DNA of 36,383 nucleotides from assembly GCA_017407905.1 (NCBI GenBank), contig JAFQVS010000097.1, positions 1 through 36,383 on the forward strand, in the 5' to 3' direction. The DNA is from Bacteroidaceae bacterium (lineage in GTDB: Bacteria; Bacteroidota; Bacteroidia; Bacteroidales; Bacteroidaceae). The notes below the pieces were generated by a model that ran no database searches, was not told the DNA's origin, and saw only the letters and a program-made list of their open reading frames with translations. Below, in pieces: positions 8,847 to 17,368 of this stretch (the stretch's first letter is position 1; each line of letters begins with the position of its first letter). A program made the translations under genes and the position numbers.

Positions 8847-9203
8847 TTACACGAGCCTGTTTGTTCCGCGCTCGGGAATAACCACTCGAGGCTTGTAGGC
8901 AGCAGCCTCCTCGGGTGTCATCATTGCGTATGCCATTACAATGGCAACGTCGCCCGGCTGGAATTTTCGGGCTGCGGCACCGTTTAGGCATATTACGCCC
9001 GAATTGCGCTCGCCACGGATAATATAGGTTACAATGCGCTCGCCGTTATTATTGTTGACAACGTGCACCATCTCGCCCTCCAAGAGGCCGGCAGCCTCCA
9101 TAAGCGCCTCGTCAATTGTGATACTGCCCATATAGTTAAGGTTGGCCTCGGTAACAGTAACGCAATGTAGTTTCGACTTCATCATCTGCAATAGCATAGG
9201 CAC
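8847..9203 (-). CDS. panD: Aspartate 1-decarboxylase proenzyme
   Basis: A 118-residue PanD that converts L-aspartate to beta-alanine for pantothenate. Residues [21 protein letters not shown] carry the self-cleavage site between Gly26 and Ser27, which forms the pyruvoyl cofactor. The double-psi barrel continues through [13 protein letters not shown] and [10 protein letters not shown] take GTG at 9203 as the start. A perfect AAGGAGG lies 10 bases upstream, and the extra N-terminal MPMLLQMM matches the length of other PanD leaders. ATG at 9197 is 16 bases from that site. It lies two bases after panC, so it is translationally linked. Its substrate product feeds the PanC reaction next door. Confidence 0.95.
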   Translation of the reverse strand: MPMLLQMMKSKLHCVTVTEANLNYMGSITIDEALMEAAGLLEGEMVHVVNNNNGERIVTYIIRGERNSGVICLNGAAARKFQPGDVAIVMAYAMMTPEEAAAYKPRVVIPERGTNRLV

Positions 9204-9205
9204 AA

Positions 9206-10057
9206 TTATTTCACCTCCTTATATTTTATGTTATCTATCAGACGGATTTTTCCGCAGAAGAGGGCGATGCAGCCGACGATATAATCGCTGTCGTCCCACT
9301 GTTCGACGGGTTGCAGGGTGCGACCATCGACAATCTGATAATACTCCAATTTAAAGCCCTCGGTGGCATTTATGGCCTCCTCGACAAAAGCCTTTGTCTG
9401 CTGCAAGGTATTCTCTTTGGCATATTCGAGGCTTGCAAAAAGCGTGCGCGATATTTTAAGGGCGCGGGTGCGCTCCTCGGGCGTAAGCAGCATATTGCGA
9501 CTGCTCATTGCAAGGCCGTCGGCCTCGCGCACGATGGGACAGCCGACAATTTCGAGCCTCAGCCCCAACTGACGCACCATCTCACGTATTATAGCCAACT
9601 GCTGAAAATCCTTCTCGCCAAAATAGGCGCGGTGAGGCTCTACGGCATAGAAGAGCTTGCTCACAATCTGCGCAACGCCGTTAAAATGGCCGGGGCGGAA
9701 AGGCCCCTCCATCACCTCGTCGAGCGGCGCGAAGCTAAAGACGCGAGTGTCGGGCTCGGGGTACATCTCGGCAACCTCGGGAGCAAAAGCAATCTGCGCC
9801 CCCACCCCTTCGAGCAGCGCACAATCGGCATCAAGATTGCGCGGATAATTCATAAGGTCGTTCTTGTCGTTAAACTGAGTGGGATTAACGAATATGCTCA
9901 CAACCGTTATGTCATTCTGCGCAACCGAGCGCTCGACAAGCGACGCGTGTCCCGCGTGCAGAGCACCCATAGTGGGCACAAGGCCTATTTTTTTACCATC
10001 CTTACGATAAACGTCGAGCGCATCACGCAGCTCGACAATAGTACGAATTACTTTCAT
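9206..10057 (-). CDS. panC: Pantothenate synthetase
   Basis: A 283-residue pantoate--beta-alanine ligase that forms pantothenate from pantoate, beta-alanine and ATP. Nucleotidyltransferase signatures are [11 protein letters not shown] (HIGH-type), [10 protein letters not shown], and [13 protein letters not shown] in place of KMSKS. Length is normal. ATG at 10057 is chosen; a TTG two codons earlier is less likely. It is first in the panC-panD operon, diverging from the GT5-like gene. The last codons contain the ribosome binding site for panD. Confidence 0.96.
   Translation of the reverse strand: MKVIRTIVELRDALDVYRKDGKKIGLVPTMGALHAGHASLVERSVAQNDITVVSIFVNPTQFNDKNDLMNYPRNLDADCALLEGVGAQIAFAPEVAEMYPEPDTRVFSFAPLDEVMEGPFRPGHFNGVAQIVSKLFYAVEPHRAYFGEKDFQQLAIIREMVRQLGLRLEIVGCPIVREADGLAMSSRNMLLTPEERTRALKISRTLFASLEYAKENTLQQTKAFVEEAINATEGFKLEYYQIVDGRTLQPVEQWDDSDYIVGCIALFCGKIRLIDNIKYKEVK
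9211..9220 (-). promoter_or_regulatory. panD ribosome binding site inside panC
   Basis: AAGGAGGTGA on the minus strand encodes the final Lys-Glu-Val of PanC and matches the anti-Shine-Dalgarno sequence closely. Its spacing of 10 bases supports GTG at 9203 as the panD start. Confidence 0.7.
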
Positions 10058-10107
10058 TTTCAATGCTTTATACTAAAAGTGGGAGTAAAAACCCACATTT
10101 TAGGGTG

Positions 10108-10115
10108 CAAAGTAA
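10108..10115 (-). promoter_or_regulatory. Possible panC promoter -7 element
   Basis: TTACTTTG (10115 to 10108, minus strand) differs from TAnnTTTG at one base. A weak T-rich -33 region lies about 20 bases upstream. It is placed correctly for panC, about 50 bases ahead of its start. Confidence 0.35.
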
Positions 10116-10233
10116 CAAACATTTGAGCAGATAACGAAATAATTGCAAAAAAATATTTTCGACAAATTGCAATAGTTAATAAGCCCCCAATAATCATAAA
10201 AACCATTTAAAATAAGCTAAAAAGAGGAAACTA

Positions 10234-10265
10234 TTTGCTTATGTACCAAATTTTAAGTAATTTTG
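10234..10265 (+). promoter_or_regulatory. Promoter of the GT5-like gene / DUF4270 operon
   Basis: TTTG at 10234-10237 and TAATTTTG at 10258-10265 are separated by exactly 20 bases. The start codon at 10302 is 36 bases further on. Confidence 0.8.
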
Positions 10266-10301
10266 CACCCGCCACGGAACTACATCCGTCGAGACAATAA
10301 G

Positions 10302-11117
10302 ATGAAAGCAAACAGAATATTATTTATTACCCAAGAAATCACACCCTTTGTACCCGAATCGACTATTGCAAATATAGGTCGCAGTCTGCCACAAGCCATC
10401 CAAGAGAATGGTCGCGAAGCTCGTATATTCACCCCTAAATGGGGCATAATAAACGACCGTCGCAACCAATTGCACGAGGTGCAGCGCCTCTCGGGAATGA
10501 ATCTTATAATAGACGAGACCGACCACCCGTTGATTATTAAGGTCGCATCGCTTCAGTCGGCCCGCATACAGGTATATTTTATCGAGAATGACGACTATTT
10601 CCAGAATCGTCAGATGGTGCGCGACAACAAAGGCGTCGAGTACCCCGACAACGACGAGCGCACCATATTCTTTGCCCGCGGTGTTCTTGAGGCAGTAAAG
10701 AAACAGAGCTGGTGTCCCGACGTTGTACACTGCCACGGCTGGATTACAGCCCTTGTGCCCCTGTACGTAAAGAGCTCTTACCGCGACGAGCCTTCGTTCC
10801 GCGACTCAAAAGTAATCTTCTCGCTCTACGACAGCGAGTTTGGCTTCGAGACACCCTTCCCCGAGAGCTTCGCCCGTAAACTTCTGCACAAGGATATGAC
10901 AACAGAGCTTCTCGGTGATATGCCCCTGCCCACCACCTGCGAAGAGCTCGCAAAATTGGCCATACGTTACAGCGACGCAATAACAATAAACGGCGACAAT
11001 ATCCCCGAGACACTCATCGAGTATGCCCGCTCGCTTGGCAAGCCCATCCTCGAAAAGCAATCGCCCGAGGAGTTTAATGCCGCCTGCAACAACCTCTACG
11101 ATACCATACACAAGTAA
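10302..11117 (+). CDS. Half-length glycogen/starch synthase-like (GT5 N-domain) protein
   Basis: A 271-residue protein that resembles only the N-terminal Rossmann half of GT5 glycogen synthases: RILFITQEITPFVPES, GREARIFTPKWG, PDVVHCHGWITALVP and SDAITINGDNIPE. The C-terminal GT-B half that binds ADP-glucose is absent, and the gene ends naturally in TAA. The KxGGL motif of true synthases near the N-terminus is replaced by ESTIANIG. Catalysis as a glycogen synthase is therefore unlikely. The conserved synteny with a DUF4270 gene suggests a role tied to the envelope protein downstream. ATG at 10302 is preferred over an in-frame TTG at 10263 that lies in the promoter. Confidence 0.82.
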   Translation: MKANRILFITQEITPFVPESTIANIGRSLPQAIQENGREARIFTPKWGIINDRRNQLHEVQRLSGMNLIIDETDHPLIIKVASLQSARIQVYFIENDDYFQNRQMVRDNKGVEYPDNDERTIFFARGVLEAVKKQSWCPDVVHCHGWITALVPLYVKSSYRDEPSFRDSKVIFSLYDSEFGFETPFPESFARKLLHKDMTTELLGDMPLPTTCEELAKLAIRYSDAITINGDNIPETLIEYARSLGKPILEKQSPEEFNAACNNLYDTIHK

Positions 11118-11129
11118 CCCCACCCGATA

Positions 11130-12551
11130 ATGAAAAAATTCACACTATACCTATTGACAATTTTTTCACTATTTGCATTTGCAGGATGCGATGATGAAAC
11201 AGCCGGAATAGGCGGCAGCATTGTACCCGAGAATGACAAGATTAAAATAGACACGCTCACAGTATATGCCAAGAGCCGTTCAATCCTTGCCAACGACTCG
11301 ATATTGGCCAACACAAGCAACGTCTATTTGGGACGATACACCGACCCCGAAACAGGCACAATATTCTCGTCCGATTTTATAGCGCAATTCAACTGCGTCG
11401 AGAATTACGGCTTCCCCTCTGAGGGCGTTGTTGGCGACACCACCATAAGCGTCGAGCTCAAGCTCTTCTTCAACAGCTATTTTGGCGACTCGCTTAACAC
11501 TATGCAGTGTCAGGTATATGAGCTCGACCGCACACTCGAAGAGGGCGAGCCCTACTACACAAACATCGACCCCTCACTCTTCATCGACGAGGGCACAGCG
11601 CCCATAGCCACCAAAAGCTACTGTGCAACAGACATCACAGTCCCCGACAGCATACGCCTAAGCGACGACTACACACGCAACGTAACCATCGCACTGCCCA
11701 ACAGCATCGGCAAACGCTTCCTTAGCAAATTCTACGAGACCGACGCCAATGGCGACTCCATCGGCAAGATAAATTTCTCAAATTCCGAAGAGTTTATAAA
11801 CAACGTCTTTAAAGGCCTATACGTAAAAAGCACACAGGGCGACGGCACTGTGCTCTACATAACAATGGCCCGTCTGAACGTATCATTCGGATACTATGTC
11901 AAAAGCAGCAGCGGTGCCAAAGACTCAATTGCCACGGGAATTGCCACATTCTCATCGACAAAAGAGGTGCTTCAGGTGAACAAATTCAGCAACAGCAACG
12001 TACAAAAATTGGTCGATGACAACAGCTGCACCTATCTAAAGACCCCCGCAGGAATATTTACCGAGGTCGAGCTGCCCATAAACGAAATAATAGAGAGCAC
12101 CGACACAATAAACTCGGCAAAAATAGTCTTTACACGCTACAACCAAGAGAGCAGCGCACAATTCGGCTACACAATCCCCGGCACACTGCTTATGGTACGC
12201 AAAAAAGATATGTACGACTTCTTCATAAAGAACAAGCTCTACGACGATATAACATCCTACTGCGCCACATTCACACAAGCCGGCAACGAGTATCGTTTCA
12301 ACAATATCTCGCGCCTCATAAACTACTGCGCCAACGAATACCGACAAGGCACCGACAGCGACCCCGATTGGGAAGCAAAAAATCCCGATTGGAACAAAGT
12401 TGTACTAATCCCGATAACCCGAACAACCGACAACAACTTTGGAAACGCAATATCAGTATCGCATAATCACGGAATGACAAGCGCACGCCTGCGTGGAGGC
12501 AAAGACCCCATCGCAATAAGCATAGTAACAAGCAAATTCAACAACGAATAA
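11130..12551 (+). CDS. DUF4270 family lipoprotein
   Basis: A 473-residue predicted lipoprotein. The signal peptide ends in the lipobox FAGC (Cys at about residue 20), followed by acidic residues typical of Bacteroidales surface lipoproteins. The rest is beta-rich with the DUF4270 features GGSIVPENDKI, a region of NVYLGRYTDPETG, and a C-terminal RLRGGKDP segment. Function is unknown. It starts 12 bases after the GT5-like gene and shares its promoter. A hairpin terminator follows 10 bases after the stop. Confidence 0.85.
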   Translation: MKKFTLYLLTIFSLFAFAGCDDETAGIGGSIVPENDKIKIDTLTVYAKSRSILANDSILANTSNVYLGRYTDPETGTIFSSDFIAQFNCVENYGFPSEGVVGDTTISVELKLFFNSYFGDSLNTMQCQVYELDRTLEEGEPYYTNIDPSLFIDEGTAPIATKSYCATDITVPDSIRLSDDYTRNVTIALPNSIGKRFLSKFYETDANGDSIGKINFSNSEEFINNVFKGLYVKSTQGDGTVLYITMARLNVSFGYYVKSSSGAKDSIATGIATFSSTKEVLQVNKFSNSNVQKLVDDNSCTYLKTPAGIFTEVELPINEIIESTDTINSAKIVFTRYNQESSAQFGYTIPGTLLMVRKKDMYDFFIKNKLYDDITSYCATFTQAGNEYRFNNISRLINYCANEYRQGTDSDPDWEAKNPDWNKVVLIPITRTTDNNFGNAISVSHNHGMTSARLRGGKDPIAISIVTSKFNNE

Positions 12552-12561
12552 CACCAAAGAC

Positions 12562-12593
12562 TGAGGGCGACTGACAACAAAAAGTCGCCCTCA
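12562..12593 (+). terminator. Terminator after DUF4270 gene
   Basis: TGAGGGCGACT (12562-12572) pairs perfectly with AGTCGCCCTCA (12583-12593), and a T-rich stretch follows. Only 18 bases separate it from the response regulator start, so it may also tune expression of that gene. Confidence 0.8.
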
Positions 12594-12611
12594 ATCATTT
12601 TTACAAGCACA

Positions 12612-13151
12612 ATGAGCCGATACAACTACCACATAATAGCCATAGACGACAATATAGCGCTGCTGCAAACACTGAAAGTAGTGCTTGGAGCACATTTCGA
12701 GCGCGTAGCCACAATATCCGACCCCAAGATGATACAAGGCATCCTTGCAGGCGGAAGCATCGACGCCGTGCTGCTTGATATGAATTTCGACAACAGCCGC
12801 CTCGACGGCAGCGACGGCCTCTTCTGGCTGCAACGAATAAAAGAGCACGGCAACGCCCCGGCAGTGATACTAATCACCGCATTCGGCGATATAAATTTAG
12901 CAGTAGAGTCGATGAAAAAAGGCGCCGACGACTTTATCACAAAGCCGTGGGACAACAACGAGCTTATAGAAAAAATCGTCGCAGCAATAGAAAAGCACTC
13001 GCCGCAGCAGGCAAACACCCTCGAACAGAAAGAGAAAGAGCAGATAATGGAAGCCCTTTCGGCCGCAGGTAAAAACATCTCGCAAGCAGCCAAGAAACTC
13101 GGAATATCGCGTCGCACCCTATACAACAAAATAGCAAAATATGGACTTTAA
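12612..13151 (+). CDS. Response regulator, receiver plus Fis-type HTH (no AAA+ domain)
   Basis: A 179-residue regulator. The receiver domain (about 5-125) has acidic pocket Asp12/Asp13, phosphoacceptor Asp56 (LLDMNF), Thr89 and Lys111. A short linker leads to a Fis/NtrC-type helix-turn-helix (about 142-179: ISQAAKKLGISRRTLYNKIAKYGL). The sigma54-activating AAA+ domain that normally sits between these parts in Bacteroidales NtrC-type regulators is absent. The layout equals the RegA/PrrA/ActR type. It overlaps the histidine kinase gene by 11 bases, so the two form a pair. The pair converges on the ABC export operon, a likely but unproven target. Confidence 0.9.
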   Translation: MSRYNYHIIAIDDNIALLQTLKVVLGAHFERVATISDPKMIQGILAGGSIDAVLLDMNFDNSRLDGSDGLFWLQRIKEHGNAPAVILITAFGDINLAVESMKKGADDFITKPWDNNELIEKIVAAIEKHSPQQANTLEQKEKEQIMEALSAAGKNISQAAKKLGISRRTLYNKIAKYGL

Positions 13152-14124
13152 AAGCCACTCATCGTCCCCCATTCTGCACATAATGGCAACCGTGATACTA
13201 ACGGCCGCAGTAACAGCCTCGGCAGTGAGCAGCTGCCCGGCGGCACTAACCACGACAATCGCCCTCCTCCTGTGCTACACACTGCTGAGGCTCATAAAAA
13301 CAGTGCGCTACCCAATAGAACAAGTGCAATACTTTCTTTTGTCGTTGCGCTGCGGCGAGAGGATGATACGCTTCCCCAAAAGCAACGACCCCCGGCTTGG
13401 TGCAATGTACAACCAAATGAACGAAATTATCAAACTCTACTACAACAACAAAATAGAGATTGAGACAAAAAAAGACTACTACGACCGCATACTGCGCATA
13501 ATGACACACGAGATTCGCAACACCGTAACCCCCATAATATCCCTTACCGACCATTACATCAACCTACCGTCCGACATTGCGCAGGACGAAATAAGAGAGG
13601 GGCTTAAAATAATAAACTCCCAGAGCCACAATCTGAAAGCCTTTCTCGACTCGTACCACACACTGACGCATCTGCCCGAGCCCACCTTCTCGTCCATAAG
13701 CACCTCGCAGCTATTCAGCGACACGGTGAGCCTGCTGCGCGGCGAGCCCGGCGGCAACCGCATCGAGATACTACACACCAACGTCAGCATAAACGCCGAC
13801 CCCGTACAGATGCAACTACTGCTGAGCAACCTATTGCGCAACGCCATACAAGCCATCGAAGGGTACGACGATGGCAAAATAGTGCTACAAGCCAGCCTCA
13901 GCGACTTTCAACCCTTTATCACCGTAACCGACAACGGCTGCGGCATTGCCCCCGAGCGCATAAAAGATATATTTCTGCCCTTCTACACGACAAAAGAGAA
14001 AGGCTCGGGCATTGGTCTGAGCCTGTGCCGACAGATAATGCTTCTGCACCGTGGCGAGCTGAGCGTCGAGAGCGACCCCAAGAAACGCATCACTACATTT
14101 ATAATGACATTCCCCGCCGCATAG
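13141..14124 (+). CDS. Membrane-anchored sensor histidine kinase
   Basis: A 327-residue kinase partnered with the preceding regulator. Two hydrophobic helices at about 13-30 and 34-52 form a short membrane anchor without a sizeable extracytoplasmic sensor domain. The phosphoacceptor is His123 in RIMTHEIRNTVTP. The ATPase domain has the N-box LLRNAIQA (Asn234), G1 DNGCG (264-268), the F-box FLPFYTTK and G2 GSGIGL (288-293). With so little outside the membrane, the signal is probably sensed in or at the membrane. The start ATG lies within the end of the regulator gene. Confidence 0.92.
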   Translation: MDFKSHSSSPILHIMATVILTAAVTASAVSSCPAALTTTIALLLCYTLLRLIKTVRYPIEQVQYFLLSLRCGERMIRFPKSNDPRLGAMYNQMNEIIKLYYNNKIEIETKKDYYDRILRIMTHEIRNTVTPIISLTDHYINLPSDIAQDEIREGLKIINSQSHNLKAFLDSYHTLTHLPEPTFSSISTSQLFSDTVSLLRGEPGGNRIEILHTNVSINADPVQMQLLLSNLLRNAIQAIEGYDDGKIVLQASLSDFQPFITVTDNGCGIAPERIKDIFLPFYTTKEKGSGIGLSLCRQIMLLHRGELSVESDPKKRITTFIMTFPAA

Positions 14125-14223
14125 AGCCCAAAGGCCCCACGCCGCGGGAAACAAAACACAATTACCTTTATTTATACCTTTTGCAATAACACTCCGAGCC
14201 TCCCGAAAAGGCTGAGCCGTGCG

Positions 14224-16644
14224 TTAGTCCTTATTAAGTACCTCGACAGGATTATAATTCGCGGTGCGCCACGCACTCGACACAACAACAGCCACCGTCA
14301 GCAGAGCAATCGAAGCAAAAGCAAGCATATAGACCCACAAATAGAGCGGAGTTTTATAGGCGAACCCTTGCAACCACTCAACCACAAAATATGTGGCAAC
14401 AGGAACCGCAAGCAGATAAGCCACCACCACAACGCCCAAATACCTAACGCACACAAGACGCAGAATATCGGCTACGTATGCACCATTCACCCTGCGCAGA
14501 GCAATCTCGCGCTCCATATAACGCACCTCGAAGAGCACCGAGGCAAAAAGCCCAATCAAGGCCACCAAGCAGGCAATGACAGTGAACACAAGCACCTGCG
14601 AGGCACTCTTCTCCTCCTTCTTATAAAAGCCCTTCAACTTCTTGTCATAAAGCTCCACAACAATATCCTCGCCGACGCCTCTCGATGCAAAAGAGGCAAT
14701 AACCTCTTTCAGCCTCGGCACAAGAAGCCGCACATTGCAATCGGGCACTATTCTAATAAAGAGTTTATTCATTCCACTATTGCCATCCGAAAAGCGCAGC
14801 CCCATCGCAGTGCGGTCGTCGCTGTTCATCGGGCGCGACACAAAATCATCGCAAAAGCCCACAATATCCCAATCGGTGCCATTGATGGGAATAATATTAT
14901 CGCAGGTTATCTTATACCTCTCTTTTGCCGCCTTGTTCAATATTATAGCATAAGCAGCGGCGTCGGTGTTACACTCCTTTTCGACCATAGATATTCCCAT
15001 CACATCAAGGAAATTCCTCGACACCGCGGTAGGCCTGAGGCTTATTACACGCTCGGCACCCTCGGGCTGCTCTCCTTTAATTTCGCTTCTTTTCACCCAC
15101 GCTTCCGAGGTAACAATGTCATTATCAGAGAAAGCAGCATCAACCACCCCGTCAACCGCGCGCAAACGTGCCGCAAGCTCATCGTATGCCGAGGCAGCGC
15201 CCAAAGGATACTCATCGCCCAACTCGACAAAAAGCAGATTTTCACGGTCGAATCCCATACGGGCATTCTTTACACTATAAATCTGCACATAAATAAAAGC
15301 CGAAACAATGATAAGCACACACGACACGGCAAATTGCAGCCCCAAAAGAATGGAGCGCAACGCAGCCCCCCTCTTCGAGTGCATCACCCTGCCTTTCAAG
15401 GCAAATGCCGGCGCAAAAGAGGTTATATAATACGACGGCCACAACGAGAGCCCCGCAGCCACCATAATGGCACAAGCCACAAACAGAGCAACAAGGCCCG
15501 GATGCTTGCCGGGTGTAACATCCGTCAGAAACATCGACGCAAACTCGCTTGCCTCGAACATACGCACAACGACATACGCCACAAACAGAGCGGCGACAAT
15601 CATCAGCACCGACTCGGCCACAAAGCCCAAGCGCAGCCCCGCAAGCCCCGCACCCATAATCTTCTGCGTGTTTACACTGCGCAGACGACGCGGTGCAATG
15701 GAATTTATAAAAATCAGATAGTTTATAAAGCCCACAGCAAGCAGCGCAACGGCAACAGAGAGCAGCGTATAGGTGAGCGCGACGTCCCCACGCGAAATAC
15801 TCGGAGGATACCTCAGCCGCGACATCGAGAAATATAGCTCGCCCAGCGGGACAGCCTCGAACCGCTTTATATTACCCGCCTGAATATCATTCTGTGCAAG
15901 AAGATTCTCAAAAGCCCCTCGGGCGACAGCCTCAAACTCATCGGGCGGGCAGCCATCGTTCAGAGTAACATATACCGTATAGTTCCAATCCAAAAAATTA
16001 TTCTCCTGCCCCTTTCCGTTCAGCAGATGCACAATGTCCAATTTGCCGAGGTCGCTGTTCGATGGAAAATCGCGGTAAAGAGCCACCACCGTCCAAGCCT
16101 TTTCGGGGAGAAAAGGCGGCGCCTCATCAATCCAATACCACTCATTGAAACAGATGCGCGAGCCCACCCTCAGATTATACCTGCGCGCAATCTCATCGCT
16201 CACAGCCACCGTGCGCGCCCCGCGCAACTCCTCGAAATTGCCATCGACAATCTCGAACCCGAACATCTCTAAAGCCGAGTAGGATATTTCGCTGCGCTTA
16301 AGGTCGAGCGGGTCGTCTGTGCCCTCGATTCGGCTTTTGGCATTCACGCCCGTCATATCAATTATGGCCGCCTGTCGCACCATAGGCATCGAGGCCCTGA
16401 GATACTCGTACATACCATAAGGCAAACGTCCGCCTGTCAGATAATCGCCCCGTTGCTTCTCGATATAAACAGCCTGTATATTCTCGTGATTCTTAATGGA
16501 ACAGTTGTAACTAAGTTCGTGATGAACCATCAAAAAAATCATATACGCCACAGCCATTGCAACACCCAACCCGCAGACGTTGAGTGCCACCACAAGCGGA
16601 TAGCTGCGCAGCGTGATTCTAAAATCCCTAAGAATATTCCTCAT
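14224..16644 (-). CDS. FtsX/MacB-type ABC permease (third of operon)
   Basis: An 806-residue permease and the last gene of the export operon. A first membrane helix near residues 18-43 is followed by a large periplasmic MacB_PCD-type domain. A central cluster of helices (about 285-450) and a second periplasmic domain come next, with three C-terminal helices ending in NPVEVLNKD. This double-FtsX layout is the Bacteroidales form in which ATPase and permease are separate proteins. The signature RRLRSVNTQKIMGA resembles the two paralogues upstream. It probably couples cytoplasmic ATP hydrolysis to extrusion from periplasm to the TolC-like channel, by a mechanotransmission mechanism known for MacB. 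Substrate is unknown. Confidence 0.9.
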   Translation of the reverse strand: MRNILRDFRITLRSYPLVVALNVCGLGVAMAVAYMIFLMVHHELSYNCSIKNHENIQAVYIEKQRGDYLTGGRLPYGMYEYLRASMPMVRQAAIIDMTGVNAKSRIEGTDDPLDLKRSEISYSALEMFGFEIVDGNFEELRGARTVAVSDEIARRYNLRVGSRICFNEWYWIDEAPPFLPEKAWTVVALYRDFPSNSDLGKLDIVHLLNGKGQENNFLDWNYTVYVTLNDGCPPDEFEAVARGAFENLLAQNDIQAGNIKRFEAVPLGELYFSMSRLRYPPSISRGDVALTYTLLSVAVALLAVGFINYLIFINSIAPRRLRSVNTQKIMGAGLAGLRLGFVAESVLMIVAALFVAYVVVRMFEASEFASMFLTDVTPGKHPGLVALFVACAIMVAAGLSLWPSYYITSFAPAFALKGRVMHSKRGAALRSILLGLQFAVSCVLIIVSAFIYVQIYSVKNARMGFDRENLLFVELGDEYPLGAASAYDELAARLRAVDGVVDAAFSDNDIVTSEAWVKRSEIKGEQPEGAERVISLRPTAVSRNFLDVMGISMVEKECNTDAAAYAIILNKAAKERYKITCDNIIPINGTDWDIVGFCDDFVSRPMNSDDRTAMGLRFSDGNSGMNKLFIRIVPDCNVRLLVPRLKEVIASFASRGVGEDIVVELYDKKLKGFYKKEEKSASQVLVFTVIACLVALIGLFASVLFEVRYMEREIALRRVNGAYVADILRLVCVRYLGVVVVAYLLAVPVATYFVVEWLQGFAYKTPLYLWVYMLAFASIALLTVAVVVSSAWRTANYNPVEVLNKD

Positions 16645-16657
16645 AACAGTGTGCTTA

Positions 16658-17341
16658 TCACATTCTATCCTTCAGCGAATCGACCACAAGGCCGTCGAAG
16701 AGGTTAATCACCCTGTTGGCATACTGCGCATCCTTTTGCGAGTGAGTAACCATCACAATCGTTGTGCCCTGCTCGTTAAGCGCCTTGAGCGTGGTCATTA
16801 CGTCGCGACCATTCTTCGAGTCGAGGTTACCCGTCGGCTCATCGGCAAGGATAAGCCCCGGCTTTGTAACCACCGCACGCGCAATTGCCACACGCTGCTG
16901 CTGTCCGCCCGATAGTTGATTGGGAAAATGCTTGGCACGATGCGCAATATTAAGGCTCATCATCACCTCATCGACAAGTTTTTTACGCTCGGCCGAGGAG
17001 TATTTCAGATAGGTGAGCGGCAAGGCGATATTCTCCTCGACCGTCATCTCCTCGATAAGATTAAACGATTGGAACACAAAGCCAATCTTCCCGCGACGAT
17101 ACTGCGTGCGCTCCTTCTCCTTAAGATGCGCCACCTCGACCCCATCAATCTGATAGCTTCCTGCGGTGGGATTATCCAGCAGGCCCAATATATTGAGTAG
17201 CGTCGATTTTCCACAACCCGACGGGCCCATCACAGCCACAAATTCGCCCTCATTAACATCAATTGACACACCGTTGAGCGCTACAGTCTCGACCAGCTCG
17301 GTGCGGAATACCTTCTCAAGATTTTCAGTTTTTAGTTTCAT
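16658..17341 (-). CDS. ABC transporter ATPase of MacB/LolD type
   Basis: A 227-residue nucleotide-binding subunit. Walker [10 protein letters not shown] (39-47), Q-loop Gln91, signature LSGGQQQR (143-150), Walker B with catalytic Glu [12 protein letters not shown] (163-174) and the H-loop MVTHS are all intact. It belongs to the LolD/FtsE/MacB-NBD family that works with FtsX-type permeases. It is the only ATPase in an operon with three permeases, so it is probably shared. Spacing is 13 bases to the following permease and 27 from the preceding one. Confidence 0.95.
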   Translation of the reverse strand: MKLKTENLEKVFRTELVETVALNGVSIDVNEGEFVAVMGPSGCGKSTLLNILGLLDNPTAGSYQIDGVEVAHLKEKERTQYRRGKIGFVFQSFNLIEEMTVEENIALPLTYLKYSSAERKKLVDEVMMSLNIAHRAKHFPNQLSGGQQQRVAIARAVVTKPGLILADEPTGNLDSKNGRDVMTTLKALNEQGTTIVMVTHSQKDAQYANRVINLFDGLVVDSLKDRM

Positions 17342-17368
17342 AATACACTATTTTTTAACGGTTAATAA

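Noticed and set aside
9311-10126. 271-codon open frame on the plus strand
   Set aside because: It is antisense to panC over its whole useful length, with no family resemblance.
14125-14223. Weak AGCCT/AGGCT hairpin between the kinase and export operon
   Set aside because: The stem has five pairs, a long loop and no T run. It is too weak to call a terminator.
14368-15837. 489-codon open frame on the plus strand
   Set aside because: It lies wholly opposite the permease gene and is rich in His/Arg/Asn with no domain. It is a by-product of the codon bias of the minus-strand gene.
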